The notes under the pieces: generated by a model
Database searches by the model: none
Told to the model about the DNA's origin: nothing
The model's input: only the letters and a program-made list of their open reading frames with translations
Assembly (NCBI GenBank): GCA_016789405.1
Contig: JAEUPQ010000004.1
Span: 149,284 to 213,283 of the forward strand
Reading direction: 5' to 3'
DNA length: 64,000 bases
Source: Lysobacteraceae bacterium
GTDB lineage: Bacteria > Pseudomonadota > Gammaproteobacteria > Xanthomonadales > Xanthomonadaceae
Translations under genes and position numbers: made by a program
In this document: positions 34,604 through 44,064 of the stretch, in pieces
Layout: every line of letters begins with the position of its first letter
How positions within the stretch are numbered: the stretch's first letter is position 1

Positions 34604-35866
34604 TCACAATTGCGACTTGAACGGCAGCACCACGGCTTCGAGGATCTTCTCGCGCAACGGCCGCGCGCGCCACGTCTCTTGGGTGTAGCGCTTGGCAGGC
34701 AGGAGATCGCGCTCGAACACCTCGGTCATGCGCAGCGCGAACGAGGGATCGTAGATGTTCATGCTCGCCTCATCGTTGAGGCGGAACGAACGCACGTCGA
34801 AATTGGTCGATCCGACCGAGACCATCGCACGGTCCACGATCAGCATCTTGTTGTGCATCATCGTCGGCTGGTACTCGTAGATCTCGATGCCACCGAGCAA
34901 CAGTTCGCCCCAGTGCGCCTTGGAGGCGACGCGGACCGTGTCTGAGTCGATGTGCCTGCCCGGCAGCAGCACGCGGACGCGCACGCCACGCCGGCGCGCT
35001 TCCAGCAGGGCCTGGAGGATCAACGTGTCCGGCACGAAATAGGCGGCCTGCAGGTCGATGCTTTCGGCTGACGCCGCGATCGCCATCAGGTACATCAGGT
35101 GCATGCTTTCGCTGCCGCCTGCTGGCGAAGCGACGAACATGTGCGCATCCACGTCGCCCGACGCCGGGATGTCGGGGAAATGGTCGGGACCGTTCAGCAC
35201 CTTGCCGGTGGACTTGATCCAGTTGTCGTTGAACGCTGCCTGGAACTGCGCGACCACCGGCCCCACCACGCGGAAATGCATGTCGCGCCAGTGCTCGGCA
35301 TCCTGCGCGTGCCCGCTCCACTGGTCGGCGATGCCCACGCCGCCGGTGAAACCGATCCTGCCGTCGATCACCAGGATCTTGCGGTGGGTGCGGTTGTTGA
35401 TGCGGCCGAGGTTGTACCACTTCAGCGGGCGGTACTTCTCGACCTCGGCACCGGCGTCCTTCATCTGCTGCAGCAAGGCGTCGTCCATCTTCACGCTGCC
35501 CAGCCAATCGATCAGCACACTGACCTTCACCCCGGCCCGGGCGCGTTCCGACAGGGCGTCGGCGAATTGCCGGCCGACCTCGCCAGACCAGTAGATGTAG
35601 GTTTCGAAGGTGATCGAGCGCTGGCTCGATCGGATCGCGTCGAGCATCGCGGGAAAGATCTCGTCGCCGTTCTGCAGATCGGTCACGTCGTTGCCGGCCA
35701 TCAGGCCGGGCCCCAGCATCACGCCCATCTCGCGGCGGAACTGCGGATCGCGGACGGCATAGATGTGCCCGATCCTGCGTTCGAGCTTCTTTTCTGGCGT
35801 GGCGAAGTTCATCGCGACCACGATCGCGATGAGCGTCAGTATCGCGGTGATGACGATACTCAGCAT
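34604..35866 (-). CDS. cardiolipin synthase (phospholipase D family)
   Basis: A 420-residue membrane-anchored enzyme that joins two phosphatidylglycerol molecules, or PG and another lipid, to cardiolipin. Residues 1-20 are a hydrophobic anchor (MLSIVITAILTLIAIVVAMN). Two HKD motifs are intact: THRKILVID (near 158-166) and MHNKMLIVD (near 333-341), each followed by Gly/Ser and Asn-rich turns. The single anchor and total length resemble ClsB/ClsC more than ClsA. It lies 63 bp after katE on the same strand, but cotranscription is uncertain. Confidence 0.88.
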   Translation of the reverse strand: MLSIVITAILTLIAIVVAMNFATPEKKLERRIGHIYAVRDPQFRREMGVMLGPGLMAGNDVTDLQNGDEIFPAMLDAIRSSQRSITFETYIYWSGEVGRQFADALSERARAGVKVSVLIDWLGSVKMDDALLQQMKDAGAEVEKYRPLKWYNLGRINNRTHRKILVIDGRIGFTGGVGIADQWSGHAQDAEHWRDMHFRVVGPVVAQFQAAFNDNWIKSTGKVLNGPDHFPDIPASGDVDAHMFVASPAGGSESMHLMYLMAIAASAESIDLQAAYFVPDTLILQALLEARRRGVRVRVLLPGRHIDSDTVRVASKAHWGELLLGGIEIYEYQPTMMHNKMLIVDRAMVSVGSTNFDVRSFRLNDEASMNIYDPSFALRMTEVFERDLLPAKRYTQETWRARPLREKILEAVVLPFKSQL

Positions 35867-35929
35867 GGGGCTGCGACTCCGTACCGGAAACCTGTTCTCT
35901 CCTCCCCCGCGCGGGGGGAGGACGCCTGC

Positions 35930-38077
35930 TCAGGCGAGCGTGCGCAGCTTGGGCTCGCGCTTCCACTGCCGTGTTTTCGCGAGCGCGATGAACTCCCGCA
36001 CCTGGTCGGGCGTCACCACCCCGGCATCGGGCTTGATGCCGCCGGCCTTGAGGATCGCGCGCGTGCCCTCGCATGCAGCGATGGCCTTGAGGTGCCCGAA
36101 GGCATCGCGGAACCAGTCGACGGCGCAGGCTTCCCTGGCCAGTCGCGCGCCTTCCTCCAGCGTGAGGACGCTCGCCACGGCATCGAAGACGGTGGACGGC
36201 GTGCCGGCCAGTTGCCCGTCGACATCGACGGGACGGCCGTCGGCATCCGACACGGAGAGCCTGGGCGCGACCAGCTTGACCTGCGCGCCCGCTTTCCTGG
36301 CCGCCGCTCTCAGGGCGTCGACGTCCTTCATCGCGGTGCCATCGGACACCAGGATGCCGATGCAGCGGCCCTGCAATGTGTCCTTCATGCGATCGATGAT
36401 GCGCAGGGCCGGCGACGGCGCCAGGTCCAGCACGGGCGCGGCCGGCGACGGCGCGGGCGGCAGGCGCTTCATGCCCAGGCCATCGGCCACGCGCGACGCA
36501 AGGTCGTCATCGATGTTGCGCAGGTGGCCGACGATCGCTTCGCGCACGTGCGCGGTCTGCACCTTCGATAGTTCGAAGACCAGCGCGGACGCCATGTGCG
36601 CCTGTTCCAGCGCAGCCTGGCTGCGGAAGAACATGCGTGCCTGGCTGTAGTGGTCGCTGAAGCTGGCCGGACGCAGGCGCCCCTTGCCGCCATCGCCGGG
36701 CGTCTCCGCGAAATGGCGGAAGCCACGCTCGCGGCTCGCACGCGGCGACGCAGGATCGAGGCTGGAGGGCTCGTAGGCGACGCGGCCGCGCGGCACCTCC
36801 ATCTGCATGTGCCCGTCGCGCTGGTGGTTGGCGAAGGGGCACTTCGGTGCATTGATCGGGATCTGGTGGAAATTCGGTCCTCCCAGCCTCGACAGTTGCG
36901 TATCGAGATACGAATGCAGCCGTCCCTGCAGCAGCGGATCGTTCGAGACATCGATGCCGGGCACCAGGTTCGCGGGGCAGAACGCGACCTGTTCGGTTTC
37001 GGCGAAGATGTTGTCCGGATTGCGGTCCAGCACCATCCGGCCGATCACCTGCAGCGGTACCAGTTCTTCCGGCACCAGCTTGGTCGGATCGAGATGATCG
37101 AACGGGAACGCGGCGGCGTCTTCTTCGGTGAACAACTGCACGGCCAGCTCCCATTCCGGGAAATCGCCGACATCGATCGCTTCCCACAGGTCGCGTCGAT
37201 GGAAGTCGTTGTCGGCGGCCTGCAGCTTCACCGCTTCGTCCCACACTGTCGACTGCAGGCCCAGCTTCGGCCGCCAGTGGAACTTGACGAAGGTGGAGGC
37301 GCCCCTCGCATCGATCAGGCGGAACGAGTGAATGCCGAAGCCTTCGATCATGCGCAGGCTTCTGGGAATGGTGCGGTCGCTCATCGCCCACATCACCATG
37401 TGCATGGTTTCGGGCATCAGGGACACGAAGTCCCAGAAGGTGTCGTGCGCGCTGCCGGCCTGCGGCCAGCCGCGATCGGGCTCCATCTTCACCGCGTGCA
37501 CCAGGTCCGGGAATTTCATCGCGTCCTGGATGAAGAACACCGGGATGTTGTTGCCGACGAGATCCCAGTTGCCCTCTTCGGTATAGAACTTGACCGCGAA
37601 GCCGCGCACGTCGCGCGGCGTATCGACCGATCCCGCGCCGCCGGCCACGGTGGAGAATCGGCAGAACACCGGCGTGCGCCGGCCTTTCTCGGTGAGGATG
37701 CGCGCCGTGGTGTACCTGTCCAGCGAGCGGGTCAGTTCGAAGTAGCCATGCGCCGCGCTGCCGCGCGCATGCACGATGCGCTCGGGAATCCGTTCGTGGT
37801 CGAAATGGGTGATCTTCTCGCGCAGGATGAAGTCTTCGAGCAGCGTGGGACCGCGCGAGAACGGACGCAGCGAATTCTGGTTGTCGGCCAGCGGAATGCC
37901 CTGCGCGGTCGTCATGACGGGATGTTCGCCATCCGCCTGCTGCTGCAATTCGCCGCCGTTGCCTTGCTGCCGACCTGCATTGGCGGCACGTTCGTCGCGA
38001 GGCGCGATGCTGCGCGTTCCGGATGGGTTGCGTTGCGCGGTGCGCGACGTGCCCGGCGTTGCCTTCTTGCTGGCCAT
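35930..38077 (-). CDS. katE: large-subunit catalase HPII with C-terminal DJ-1/PfpI domain
   Basis: A 715-residue haem catalase degrading hydrogen peroxide. ATG 38077 follows GCAGGAGACTCGC, a strong ribosome-binding site. After a disordered Gln-rich tail come [29 protein letters not shown] with the catalytic His in VHARG, the Asn in [14 protein letters not shown], and the haem ligand Tyr region near [14 protein letters not shown]. From about 560 a DJ-1-like domain ([20 protein letters not shown]) follows, as in E. coli KatE. KatE is usually stationary-phase controlled. It is divergent from an FAD oxidase gene, a plausible peroxide source. Confidence 0.95.
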   Translation of the reverse strand: MASKKATPGTSRTAQRNPSGTRSIAPRDERAANAGRQQGNGGELQQQADGEHPVMTTAQGIPLADNQNSLRPFSRGPTLLEDFILREKITHFDHERIPERIVHARGSAAHGYFELTRSLDRYTTARILTEKGRRTPVFCRFSTVAGGAGSVDTPRDVRGFAVKFYTEEGNWDLVGNNIPVFFIQDAMKFPDLVHAVKMEPDRGWPQAGSAHDTFWDFVSLMPETMHMVMWAMSDRTIPRSLRMIEGFGIHSFRLIDARGASTFVKFHWRPKLGLQSTVWDEAVKLQAADNDFHRRDLWEAIDVGDFPEWELAVQLFTEEDAAAFPFDHLDPTKLVPEELVPLQVIGRMVLDRNPDNIFAETEQVAFCPANLVPGIDVSNDPLLQGRLHSYLDTQLSRLGGPNFHQIPINAPKCPFANHQRDGHMQMEVPRGRVAYEPSSLDPASPRASRERGFRHFAETPGDGGKGRLRPASFSDHYSQARMFFRSQAALEQAHMASALVFELSKVQTAHVREAIVGHLRNIDDDLASRVADGLGMKRLPPAPSPAAPVLDLAPSPALRIIDRMKDTLQGRCIGILVSDGTAMKDVDALRAAARKAGAQVKLVAPRLSVSDADGRPVDVDGQLAGTPSTVFDAVASVLTLEEGARLAREACAVDWFRDAFGHLKAIAACEGTRAILKAGGIKPDAGVVTPDQVREFIALAKTRQWKREPKLRTLA

Positions 38078-38314
38078 GCGAGTCTCCTGCGTGGATGGCG
38101 CATCATGCAGATTGCGTGACGCGCGTTGATGTCGTTCGTTTTGCAATTCGCTCCGTGCAAAACGCATGAATTTCGGTCGGAAATCGGGTTTTCTTCGATC
38201 GAATGACCGTCTGCATGCGAATGCAGCGGCATGCATCCGAGAGTGCCGTCCTTCGTGTTGAATTGATAGCGTCCACACCGCAGACTCGATCACCTCCTTT
38301 CGGACGAGTTCAGC
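38078..38314. other. divergent katE / FAD-oxidase promoter region
   Basis: A 237-bp region with AT-rich tracts. TTTTGCAATTCGCTCCGTGCAAAA (38140-38163) contains an imperfect inverted repeat TTTTGCA/TGCAAAA that could be an operator. No clear -10/-35 pairs were found. Confidence 0.35.
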
Positions 38315-39526
38315 ATGGACCTCAAGAGCGGGTACCCTTTCTGGGCCGTCAAGAACGGATTGATGCGCGCTTTTCCGCCGCTCACGTCCGACCTTCGCTG
38401 CGATGTCGCCGTCGTCGGCGCGGGCATCACCGGCGCGCTGATCGCGGACGAACTCGTGTCGCATGGCCACGACGTGGTGGTGGTCGACCAGCGCGATGCC
38501 GGCTGGGGCAGCACGGCAGCGAGCACGGCCTTGCTGCAGTACGAGATCGACACGCACATGGTCGACCTGGCCAGTCGCTATGGCGAGCCGCGCGCCGCAC
38601 TGGCGTATCGCGCATGCAGCGATGCGATCGACATGCTGGCGGACAAGGCCGCGGGATTGCGTGATGTCGACTTCGGCCGCATGCGCAGCCTGTATTTCGC
38701 CAGCCGGCGTTCGCACAAGGGCACGCTTCGCGACGAGTTCGAGTTGCGCCGCAGGCACGGTTTCGAGATGACCTGGCTCGAACGCGGCGATATCGAGGCG
38801 CGCTATGGCTTCTCCGCGCCTGCGGCCATCCTCAGCCAGCAGGCGGCGCGCGTGGATCCCTACCGCATGGCGTACAAGCTGCTCGCCCGGATCGAGAAGG
38901 CCGGCGCGGCGGTGCACGATCGATCGCCGGTGGCGCGACTGGACATCCACGCGCGCGGCGCGACGCTGGAAACCGCGACCGGCGGCATCGTGCGGGCGAA
39001 GCACGTGGTGATGGCCGCCGGCTACGCGAGCCAGCAATACCTCGATCGCAAGGTCGCGAAGAATCGCAGCAGCTATGCCTTCGTGACCGATCCGATCGAA
39101 CGCGGCCTGCTCGGCGAGCTGGCCGACACGATGGTGTGGGAATCCGCGCGCCCCTATCTCTACCTGCGGACGACCGGCGATGGCCGGCTGGTCGTGGGCG
39201 GCGACGACGACAGCATCGACATTCCGTCGCGCCGCGATGCACGGGTGGACGGCAAGGCCGCGCGGCTGGCCAGGAAAGTCGGCAAGCTCTTTCCCCGCTT
39301 GCCCGTGGAACCGGCCTTCGCCTGGGCCGGCACCTTCGCGGAAACCGAGGATGGCTTGCCGTGGTTCGGAAGCCAGCCCCACACCGGGCCGCGGATGCTG
39401 TTCGCCATGGCCTATGGCGGCAACGGCATCACCTACTCGATGCTGGGCGCAGGATTGATCCGCGCGATGATCGAGCGGCGCAAGCACCCCTTGTCGGGCA
39501 TCTTCGGCTTCGAGCGGATGTCATGA
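38315..39526 (+). CDS. FAD-dependent oxidoreductase of the D-amino-acid/glycine oxidase family
   Basis: A 403-residue flavoprotein. The Rossmann loop VAVVGAGITGALIADEL (32-48) binds FAD, followed by VVVVDQRDAGWGSTAAS, and the C-terminal DGLPWFGSQPHTGPRMLFAMAYGGNGITYS closes the FAD site. This DadA-like family oxidises amino acids or amines, some members releasing hydrogen peroxide. The position opposite katE would suit a peroxide producer. It shows no signal peptide. The substrate is unknown; it ends 19 bp before the end of the convergent phosphopantetheinyl transferase gene. Confidence 0.82.
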   Translation: MDLKSGYPFWAVKNGLMRAFPPLTSDLRCDVAVVGAGITGALIADELVSHGHDVVVVDQRDAGWGSTAASTALLQYEIDTHMVDLASRYGEPRAALAYRACSDAIDMLADKAAGLRDVDFGRMRSLYFASRRSHKGTLRDEFELRRRHGFEMTWLERGDIEARYGFSAPAAILSQQAARVDPYRMAYKLLARIEKAGAAVHDRSPVARLDIHARGATLETATGGIVRAKHVVMAAGYASQQYLDRKVAKNRSSYAFVTDPIERGLLGELADTMVWESARPYLYLRTTGDGRLVVGGDDDSIDIPSRRDARVDGKAARLARKVGKLFPRLPVEPAFAWAGTFAETEDGLPWFGSQPHTGPRMLFAMAYGGNGITYSMLGAGLIRAMIERRKHPLSGIFGFERMS

Positions 39527-39545
39527 AATGCGGGCGGATGCGGCG

Positions 39546-40250
39546 TCAGGCCCGAGCCGACGGCAGCACCACCACCGTGCCGACGTGACCATGCGCGACG
39601 CGCGCGCGACCGACGATGCGGGTCATGCCCGGAAAGGTGGCCTGCGGTACGCGCACGTGGCCTTCGAACGTCGCGAGCAAGCCGCCCCCGTCGGGTTCGA
39701 AGCCTGACCACAGCAGTTCGACGTCCTGGAAGTCGAGAAACACGCGGTGCACGGGATAGATGGACTTGTACAGCGCTTCCTTCGCCGAGAACGTGAGGAT
39801 CCCCGCGAGATCGCGCCAACGCTGCGGCCACTCGCGCAGACGTGCGAACTCCGGTTCGCGCAGGACCTGCGGCAGCAGGTCGGGATTCATCGATTCGGCC
39901 GGCTCCGCGTCCAGGCCGATGCCGAGGAACATCGAGCGCGGCGCGACCGCGACCGCACAGAGGCTGCGGCAATGCGTGATCGATCCGACCACGGCATCCG
40001 GCCATCTCGGCACGCGATCGGCATCGGACGGCATCGCGTCGATGCCCTGCCCGGCTTCGATCAGCAGGCGCCGCGCAAGCTGGCGACCGGCAGCGAACTC
40101 CAGCCGCCGCTTCGGCACCGCGCGTTCGATCTGGCGCAGTTCGTCCAATGGCAGCGCCGTCGGATCGGCGCGATCCGGCGGCATTTCGGCCAGCCACACC
40201 GAGTCCGGCAGCAGCGGGCGAAACAGCGAGGGGGCGTCGGCATGGTCCAT
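39546..40250 (-). CDS. 4'-phosphopantetheinyl transferase, EntD/Sfp-type
   Basis: A 234-residue enzyme that converts apo carrier proteins to holo by adding phosphopantetheine from CoA. Metal and catalytic residues are present: Asp114 and Glu116 in GIGLDAEP, and Lys157-Glu158 with Lys162 in TFSAKEALYKSIYP. The N-terminal half (RLEFAAGRQLARRLL) and the GSITHC motif are typical of the EntD group. ATG 40250 is used; other starts do not fit the family. It is 23 bp after the monooxygenase gene on the same strand, so it belongs to the peptide cluster and should activate the three T domains. Confidence 0.9.
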   Translation of the reverse strand: MDHADAPSLFRPLLPDSVWLAEMPPDRADPTALPLDELRQIERAVPKRRLEFAAGRQLARRLLIEAGQGIDAMPSDADRVPRWPDAVVGSITHCRSLCAVAVAPRSMFLGIGLDAEPAESMNPDLLPQVLREPEFARLREWPQRWRDLAGILTFSAKEALYKSIYPVHRVFLDFQDVELLWSGFEPDGGGLLATFEGHVRVPQATFPGMTRIVGRARVAHGHVGTVVVLPSARA

Positions 40251-40273
40251 GCCGGCATTTGAGGCGGCCGCGA

Positions 40274-41611
40274 TCAGCCGCGCAAGCCCCACCACAGGCC
40301 GCCACCGATCGCCAGCACCATGCCCGTGGCGACCGCACCAAGGATGCGATCCTGCCTGCGCGCGCGCGCAAGCGCGTCGGCATAGGGCATGGTCGTGTGC
40401 GAGACCATCGTGTAGATCGGCAGCCAGGCGCCGGGGAACAGCCGGTTGAGCAGGACGTCGAGCCGCTTGCGCGCCAGGAACCAGGGCGAGCTCACTTTCT
40501 GGCGCAGTTCGACGAAGTTGGCCTTGGACAGCTCCATCAGCACGTCGGTGTGCGGGCGCCGCGACTGTTCGAAGGTGGAGAAGGCCGTCGCGCGATCCTC
40601 CGGATGCGCCTTCAGCGCGGCCAGCAGCGCCGAGCAGTCTTCGAAAGCGGAATTCATGCCCTGTCCGTAGAACGGATACACGGCATGCGCGGAGTCGCCG
40701 ACCAGCACCATCCAGTCCTCGAAGCGCCACGGCGCCGTCCGCGTGGTCAACAGCGCGCCGGTGGGCCGCGTCGTCCATTGCTCGACCAGGGCCGGCAGCA
40801 TCGGCAACAGGTCCGGGAAGTACTTCTGGAACAGGGCGCGGATGTCGTCGGGCGTCTGCGTGGTCGCGAAGCTGTCCGGGCCTTCGTGCGGCAGGAACAG
40901 CGTCAGCGTATGCGAGCCGTCGCGATTGGGATGCGAGACGAACAGGCAATGCGCGCGCGGCCAGACGTGCAGCGCGGTCAGGTCGATGACCGACTCGCCA
41001 TTTGGCCCGGCCGCGAGCGTGAGTTCCTTGTAGCCCCATTCCAGGTATTCGCGATGGTAGTCCGCGCGCAGGCCGCGCTGCATTTCGGGACGACAGCGCG
41101 AGAACGCACCGTCGGCGCAGATCACCCAGTCGGCGGCGACGCGACGGACTTCACCGCCGCTTTCGATCTCCAGCTCGCGCGCGACCTTGTCTGCGGACAC
41201 GAAGCGATGCTCGAAATGCAGGGTGACGCCCGGCTGGCGCTCGGCGCGGTCCAGCAGCAGGCGGATGAGTTCGCTGCGGTCGATCGAATACAGCACTTCG
41301 CCGCGATCCTTGCCGTAGGGCTGGAAGCGGGTGTCACCATCAGGCGCGTGGATCACGCGCCCGCGCATGACCACGGTCAGCGGCATGGCCATGTCGATGA
41401 GGCCGACCTCGGTCAACGCCTGGATGCCACGCTTGGACAGGCCGAGATTGATCGATCGCCCGCTTTCGGCGCCCGCGACACGCGGGTCGCTGCGGCGCTC
41501 GAACACATCGACGTGGTAACCGCGCTCGGACAGCGCCAGCGCCAGCAGCGAACCGGCCAGCCCGCCGCCGACGATCGCCACCCGTTGCGCCGAACCGTGC
41601 TGCCCCGTCAT
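40274..41611 (-). CDS. kynurenine 3-monooxygenase-like flavoprotein in the peptide cluster
   Basis: A 445-residue FAD- and NADPH-dependent aromatic hydroxylase. GGGLAGS (15-21) is the FAD loop; SGRSINLGLSKRGIQAL, GYKELTL, LHVWPRAHCLFV and GDSAHAVYPFYGQGMNSAFEDC correspond position by position to kynurenine 3-monooxygenase, as does the C-terminal YTMVSHTTMPYADAL; a final hydrophobic segment (LGAVATGMVLAIGGGLWWG) may anchor it. No other kynurenine-pathway gene is adjacent, and its start overlaps the DUF6875-like gene by four bases, so it probably makes a hydroxylated building block or tailors the peptide. A housekeeping NAD role cannot be excluded. Confidence 0.85.
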   Translation of the reverse strand: MTGQHGSAQRVAIVGGGLAGSLLALALSERGYHVDVFERRSDPRVAGAESGRSINLGLSKRGIQALTEVGLIDMAMPLTVVMRGRVIHAPDGDTRFQPYGKDRGEVLYSIDRSELIRLLLDRAERQPGVTLHFEHRFVSADKVARELEIESGGEVRRVAADWVICADGAFSRCRPEMQRGLRADYHREYLEWGYKELTLAAGPNGESVIDLTALHVWPRAHCLFVSHPNRDGSHTLTLFLPHEGPDSFATTQTPDDIRALFQKYFPDLLPMLPALVEQWTTRPTGALLTTRTAPWRFEDWMVLVGDSAHAVYPFYGQGMNSAFEDCSALLAALKAHPEDRATAFSTFEQSRRPHTDVLMELSKANFVELRQKVSSPWFLARKRLDVLLNRLFPGAWLPIYTMVSHTTMPYADALARARRQDRILGAVATGMVLAIGGGLWWGLRG

Positions 41612-42393
41612 CGCACGACCTCGACCGCCGGCATCCGCCCTGCCGCAGCCCGCACTTCCAGTTCTGCATCGACCAGCGCCTCGACCGCCTGGTCGAAGTA
41701 GTTGCGCCGGATGTTCGCGCCGAGCCTGCGCAGGTATGACCGCAGATAGGACGCACGGATGTCGGGACGATCGTTGATGCGCTTGAGGAACGGCAGGTCC
41801 GATTCGACCATGTGCCGGATCACCAGCATCGGGATCGGGCTGCGCAGGGGGCGGAAGGCTTCATTGCGAAGCCCCGGCGTCTCGTTGCGCGCGTGGAACT
41901 CGCCGAGCATCAGGCCGACGTCGACGAAGCCGGGCTTGAGGCGGGCCTGCATCGCGTCGATCCACGGCGCATCGGCTTCGCTCATGCCCGAGAACACGAC
42001 CATGATGACCTTGTTGATCGCCAGCGGGCCTTCCCGTGGCTCGGTCTCCATGAACACCTGGCGGCACTGCTCGATCACGTCCTGGATCGCGGAAGGATCG
42101 GGCGTCGACTCGCGCACTTCGGTCATCCAGATCGTGTCCAGTTCCAGCGCCATCGGCGTGAACGGACACACCGGCCCGGCGCGGCCGAGGTCCGGATTGG
42201 GCTTGGCCAGGAAGCGTCGCACCCAGGCGATGGTTTCGCCGAGCGCACTGTCGGGCGCCTCGCCGGCAGCCACTTCGGACGCACGCCGCAGCGCGAATTT
42301 CGGATGGACGGACGACCCCGTCGCCTGCGCCCGTGCATGCGGGCAGCCTGTCGGCGCTACCGCGGCGATGGTCGTCTGATTGTTTGCGTTCAT
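41608..42393 (-). CDS. DUF6875-like protein of the peptide cluster
   Basis: A 261-residue soluble protein of unknown function. Residues 15-30 include CPHARAQ, and the conserved core has PNPDLGRAGPVCPFTPMALE, LGEFHARNETPGLRNEAFRP and LRSPIPMLVIRHMVESDLPFL. I take it for the DUF6875 family found beside biosynthetic genes; no catalytic site is known. ATG 42393 follows AAGGGAAG; the longer frame to 42510 is discounted. Its TGA overlaps the ATG of the monooxygenase, so the two proteins are probably made in equal amounts and act in one step. Confidence 0.65.
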   Translation of the reverse strand: MNANNQTTIAAVAPTGCPHARAQATGSSVHPKFALRRASEVAAGEAPDSALGETIAWVRRFLAKPNPDLGRAGPVCPFTPMALELDTIWMTEVRESTPDPSAIQDVIEQCRQVFMETEPREGPLAINKVIMVVFSGMSEADAPWIDAMQARLKPGFVDVGLMLGEFHARNETPGLRNEAFRPLRSPIPMLVIRHMVESDLPFLKRINDRPDIRASYLRSYLRRLGANIRRNYFDQAVEALVDAELEVRAAAGRMPAVEVVR

Positions 42394-42708
42394 TGCATTC
42401 TTCCCTTGAATTGGCTGCTTCGCGGCAGCAAGCCCAATGGACGTCCGTCTGTCCCGCGCCGACCCCATGTCGGCGGCAACCGTCCTGGCCTGCCTTCCCC
42501 TCTCCGTCATCCCTGCGATACCACATCCCTGGTCATCGGCCCGCGCTCGTAGCGCATGGGCGGGCCGATCGTGATTCCCTGCTTCGGACCAGATGGAGCC
42601 GTCCCGGCGCCGTCAACCCGACCTGTCGTGTCCTGATCTGTTACGGATTTCGCGAAGCCGGCATGCCACCGCATGTCGGATTCACCCTTTCGCGCACCTG
42701 TCCCGTAC
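42394..42708. other. gap between exporter and DUF6875-like gene
   Basis: A 315-bp stretch in the middle of the peptide cluster. It holds the possible 55-residue ORF at 42507-42674. No terminator or promoter with convincing boxes was found, so read-through from the exporter gene is possible. Confidence 0.4.
42507..42674 (-). CDS. possible 55-residue peptide gene
   Basis: ATG 42674 follows AAAGGGTGAATCCGAC, a fair ribosome-binding site, and the frame ends with TGA at 42507. The product starts MRWHAGFAKSVTDQDT and is Gly/Arg/Thr-rich with no hydrophobic segment. It lacks the Trp/Pro signature of MbtH proteins. It could be translated as part of the cluster or be chance; no family was recognised. 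Confidence 0.3.
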   Translation of the reverse strand: MRWHAGFAKSVTDQDTTGRVDGAGTAPSGPKQGITIGPPMRYERGPMTRDVVSQG

Positions 42709-44064
42709 TCATGCTGCTGCAGCCTCTGCGTCGGGCAGATCGGTATCGGCGCGCCGGATGGCGCGGATCGAATACCCGATCGCCGCCGCCGCCACCATCG
42801 CGAGGCCCAGCACCACGAACATGAACCCGTGTCCACGTCCCTTGCCTACGCCGATCAGCTCGCCCACCGTGTCGGCCAGCGCGCCGCCCGGCATCAGCGC
42901 CGGCTCGAACACGAAGTCCGCCAGCGGTCCCGCCAGCAGGAACCCCACCGGCATCGCCGCTTCGGTCATGACGCGCAGGATAGCGAAACAGCGTCCCAGC
43001 AGCTGCGACGGCACCTTCGTCTGCCACAGCGTGGCGATGGCGGCGTTGACGATCGGAATGGTGATGAACAGCGAGAAGCCACAGGCCATGATCAGCCAGA
43101 TGGACGGATAGACGCCGTGCGCGGCCATCGCCACGCCACCGAGCATGGTGCAGGCCAGGATGCCGGCAGCCTTGTGCTTCGGCCAGCCGAGGAACGTGAC
43201 GATGGCGCCGCCGAGCAGCAGGCCGAGGCCACCGGCGACCATCTGGTAGCTGACCATTTCCGGCGTACCCATCGACAGCACCAGCGGATAGATCGCGATG
43301 CTCGCGATGCCGAAGAAGAAGTTGGTGATGCCGAACACCGTCAACAGGCCGAAGAGTCCGCGGCGCTCCGTGATGTAGCGCCAGCCTTCGTGCGCTTCGC
43401 GCAGGATGTTCGGCTTCTGCGCCGTCGGATCGTGCGGCGGCTGCGGCACGCGCGCCAGGAACAGGCAGACCGCCCCGGCCAGGAAGGTCGCCGCATCCAC
43501 GAAGAGGATGCCCGCGATGCCGATGACCTTGTAGAGGATGCCGGCCAGCAGCGGGCCGCCGAGCAGCGCGATGGCGTTGCCGGTCTGGATCAGCCCGTTC
43601 GCACGACTGAGATGCTCTCGAGTGGCCAGCAGTGGCACGCTGGCGCCATAGGCCGGCTGCATGAACGCGTTGCACACCGCCGACACGCCGACGCCGACGT
43701 AGATATGCCAGACCTGCATCATCTCGAACGCATTGAGCGTCGCCAGTGCGGCGATCGCGGATGCAGACCCCAGCTCGCAGGCGATCATGACCCGACGCCG
43801 GTTCCACCGATCGACCAGCGCACCGGCGAACGGCAGCAGGACCAGCGCCGGGATCGACATCGCGACGAAGATCATCGCGAAATCCAGCGTCGATTCCGTC
43901 TTGTTCAAGACCCAGATGCCCAGCGCGAACGCGCTGAAACGCGTGCCGATGCCCGAGATCAGCTGGCCGGTCCAGACCAGCAGGAAATCGCGCATGCCCC
44001 GGAAGCGCGAGAAGTAGGAAGCGTCTGCCGGCGCTGCGTCGGCAACGAGGGTCTGGTCGTTCAT
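42709..44064 (-). CDS. MFS exporter (MFS_3 / DHA3-like), peptide cluster
   Basis: A 451-residue membrane protein with about twelve transmembrane segments, the first near FLLVWTGQLISGIGTRFSAF and the loop signature DRWNRRRVM after segment 2. It resembles the enterobactin exporter EntS and macrolide efflux proteins. ATG 44064 overlaps the stop of the reductase-containing synthetase by four bases, so the exporter is coupled to the last synthetase and most probably exports its product across the inner membrane. Confidence 0.88.
   Translation of the reverse strand: MNDQTLVADAAPADASYFSRFRGMRDFLLVWTGQLISGIGTRFSAFALGIWVLNKTESTLDFAMIFVAMSIPALVLLPFAGALVDRWNRRRVMIACELGSASAIAALATLNAFEMMQVWHIYVGVGVSAVCNAFMQPAYGASVPLLATREHLSRANGLIQTGNAIALLGGPLLAGILYKVIGIAGILFVDAATFLAGAVCLFLARVPQPPHDPTAQKPNILREAHEGWRYITERRGLFGLLTVFGITNFFFGIASIAIYPLVLSMGTPEMVSYQMVAGGLGLLLGGAIVTFLGWPKHKAAGILACTMLGGVAMAAHGVYPSIWLIMACGFSLFITIPIVNAAIATLWQTKVPSQLLGRCFAILRVMTEAAMPVGFLLAGPLADFVFEPALMPGGALADTVGELIGVGKGRGHGFMFVVLGLAMVAAAAIGYSIRAIRRADTDLPDAEAAAA

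Noticed and set aside
35930..39487. 1185-residue minus frame extending katE upstream
   Set aside because: Only the part from ATG 38077 matches catalase and it has a strong ribosome-binding site; the upstream part lies opposite the FAD oxidase gene.
42507..42674. MbtH-like protein
   Set aside because: The small frame lacks the conserved Trp and Pro residues of MbtH; no MbtH gene was seen in the cluster.
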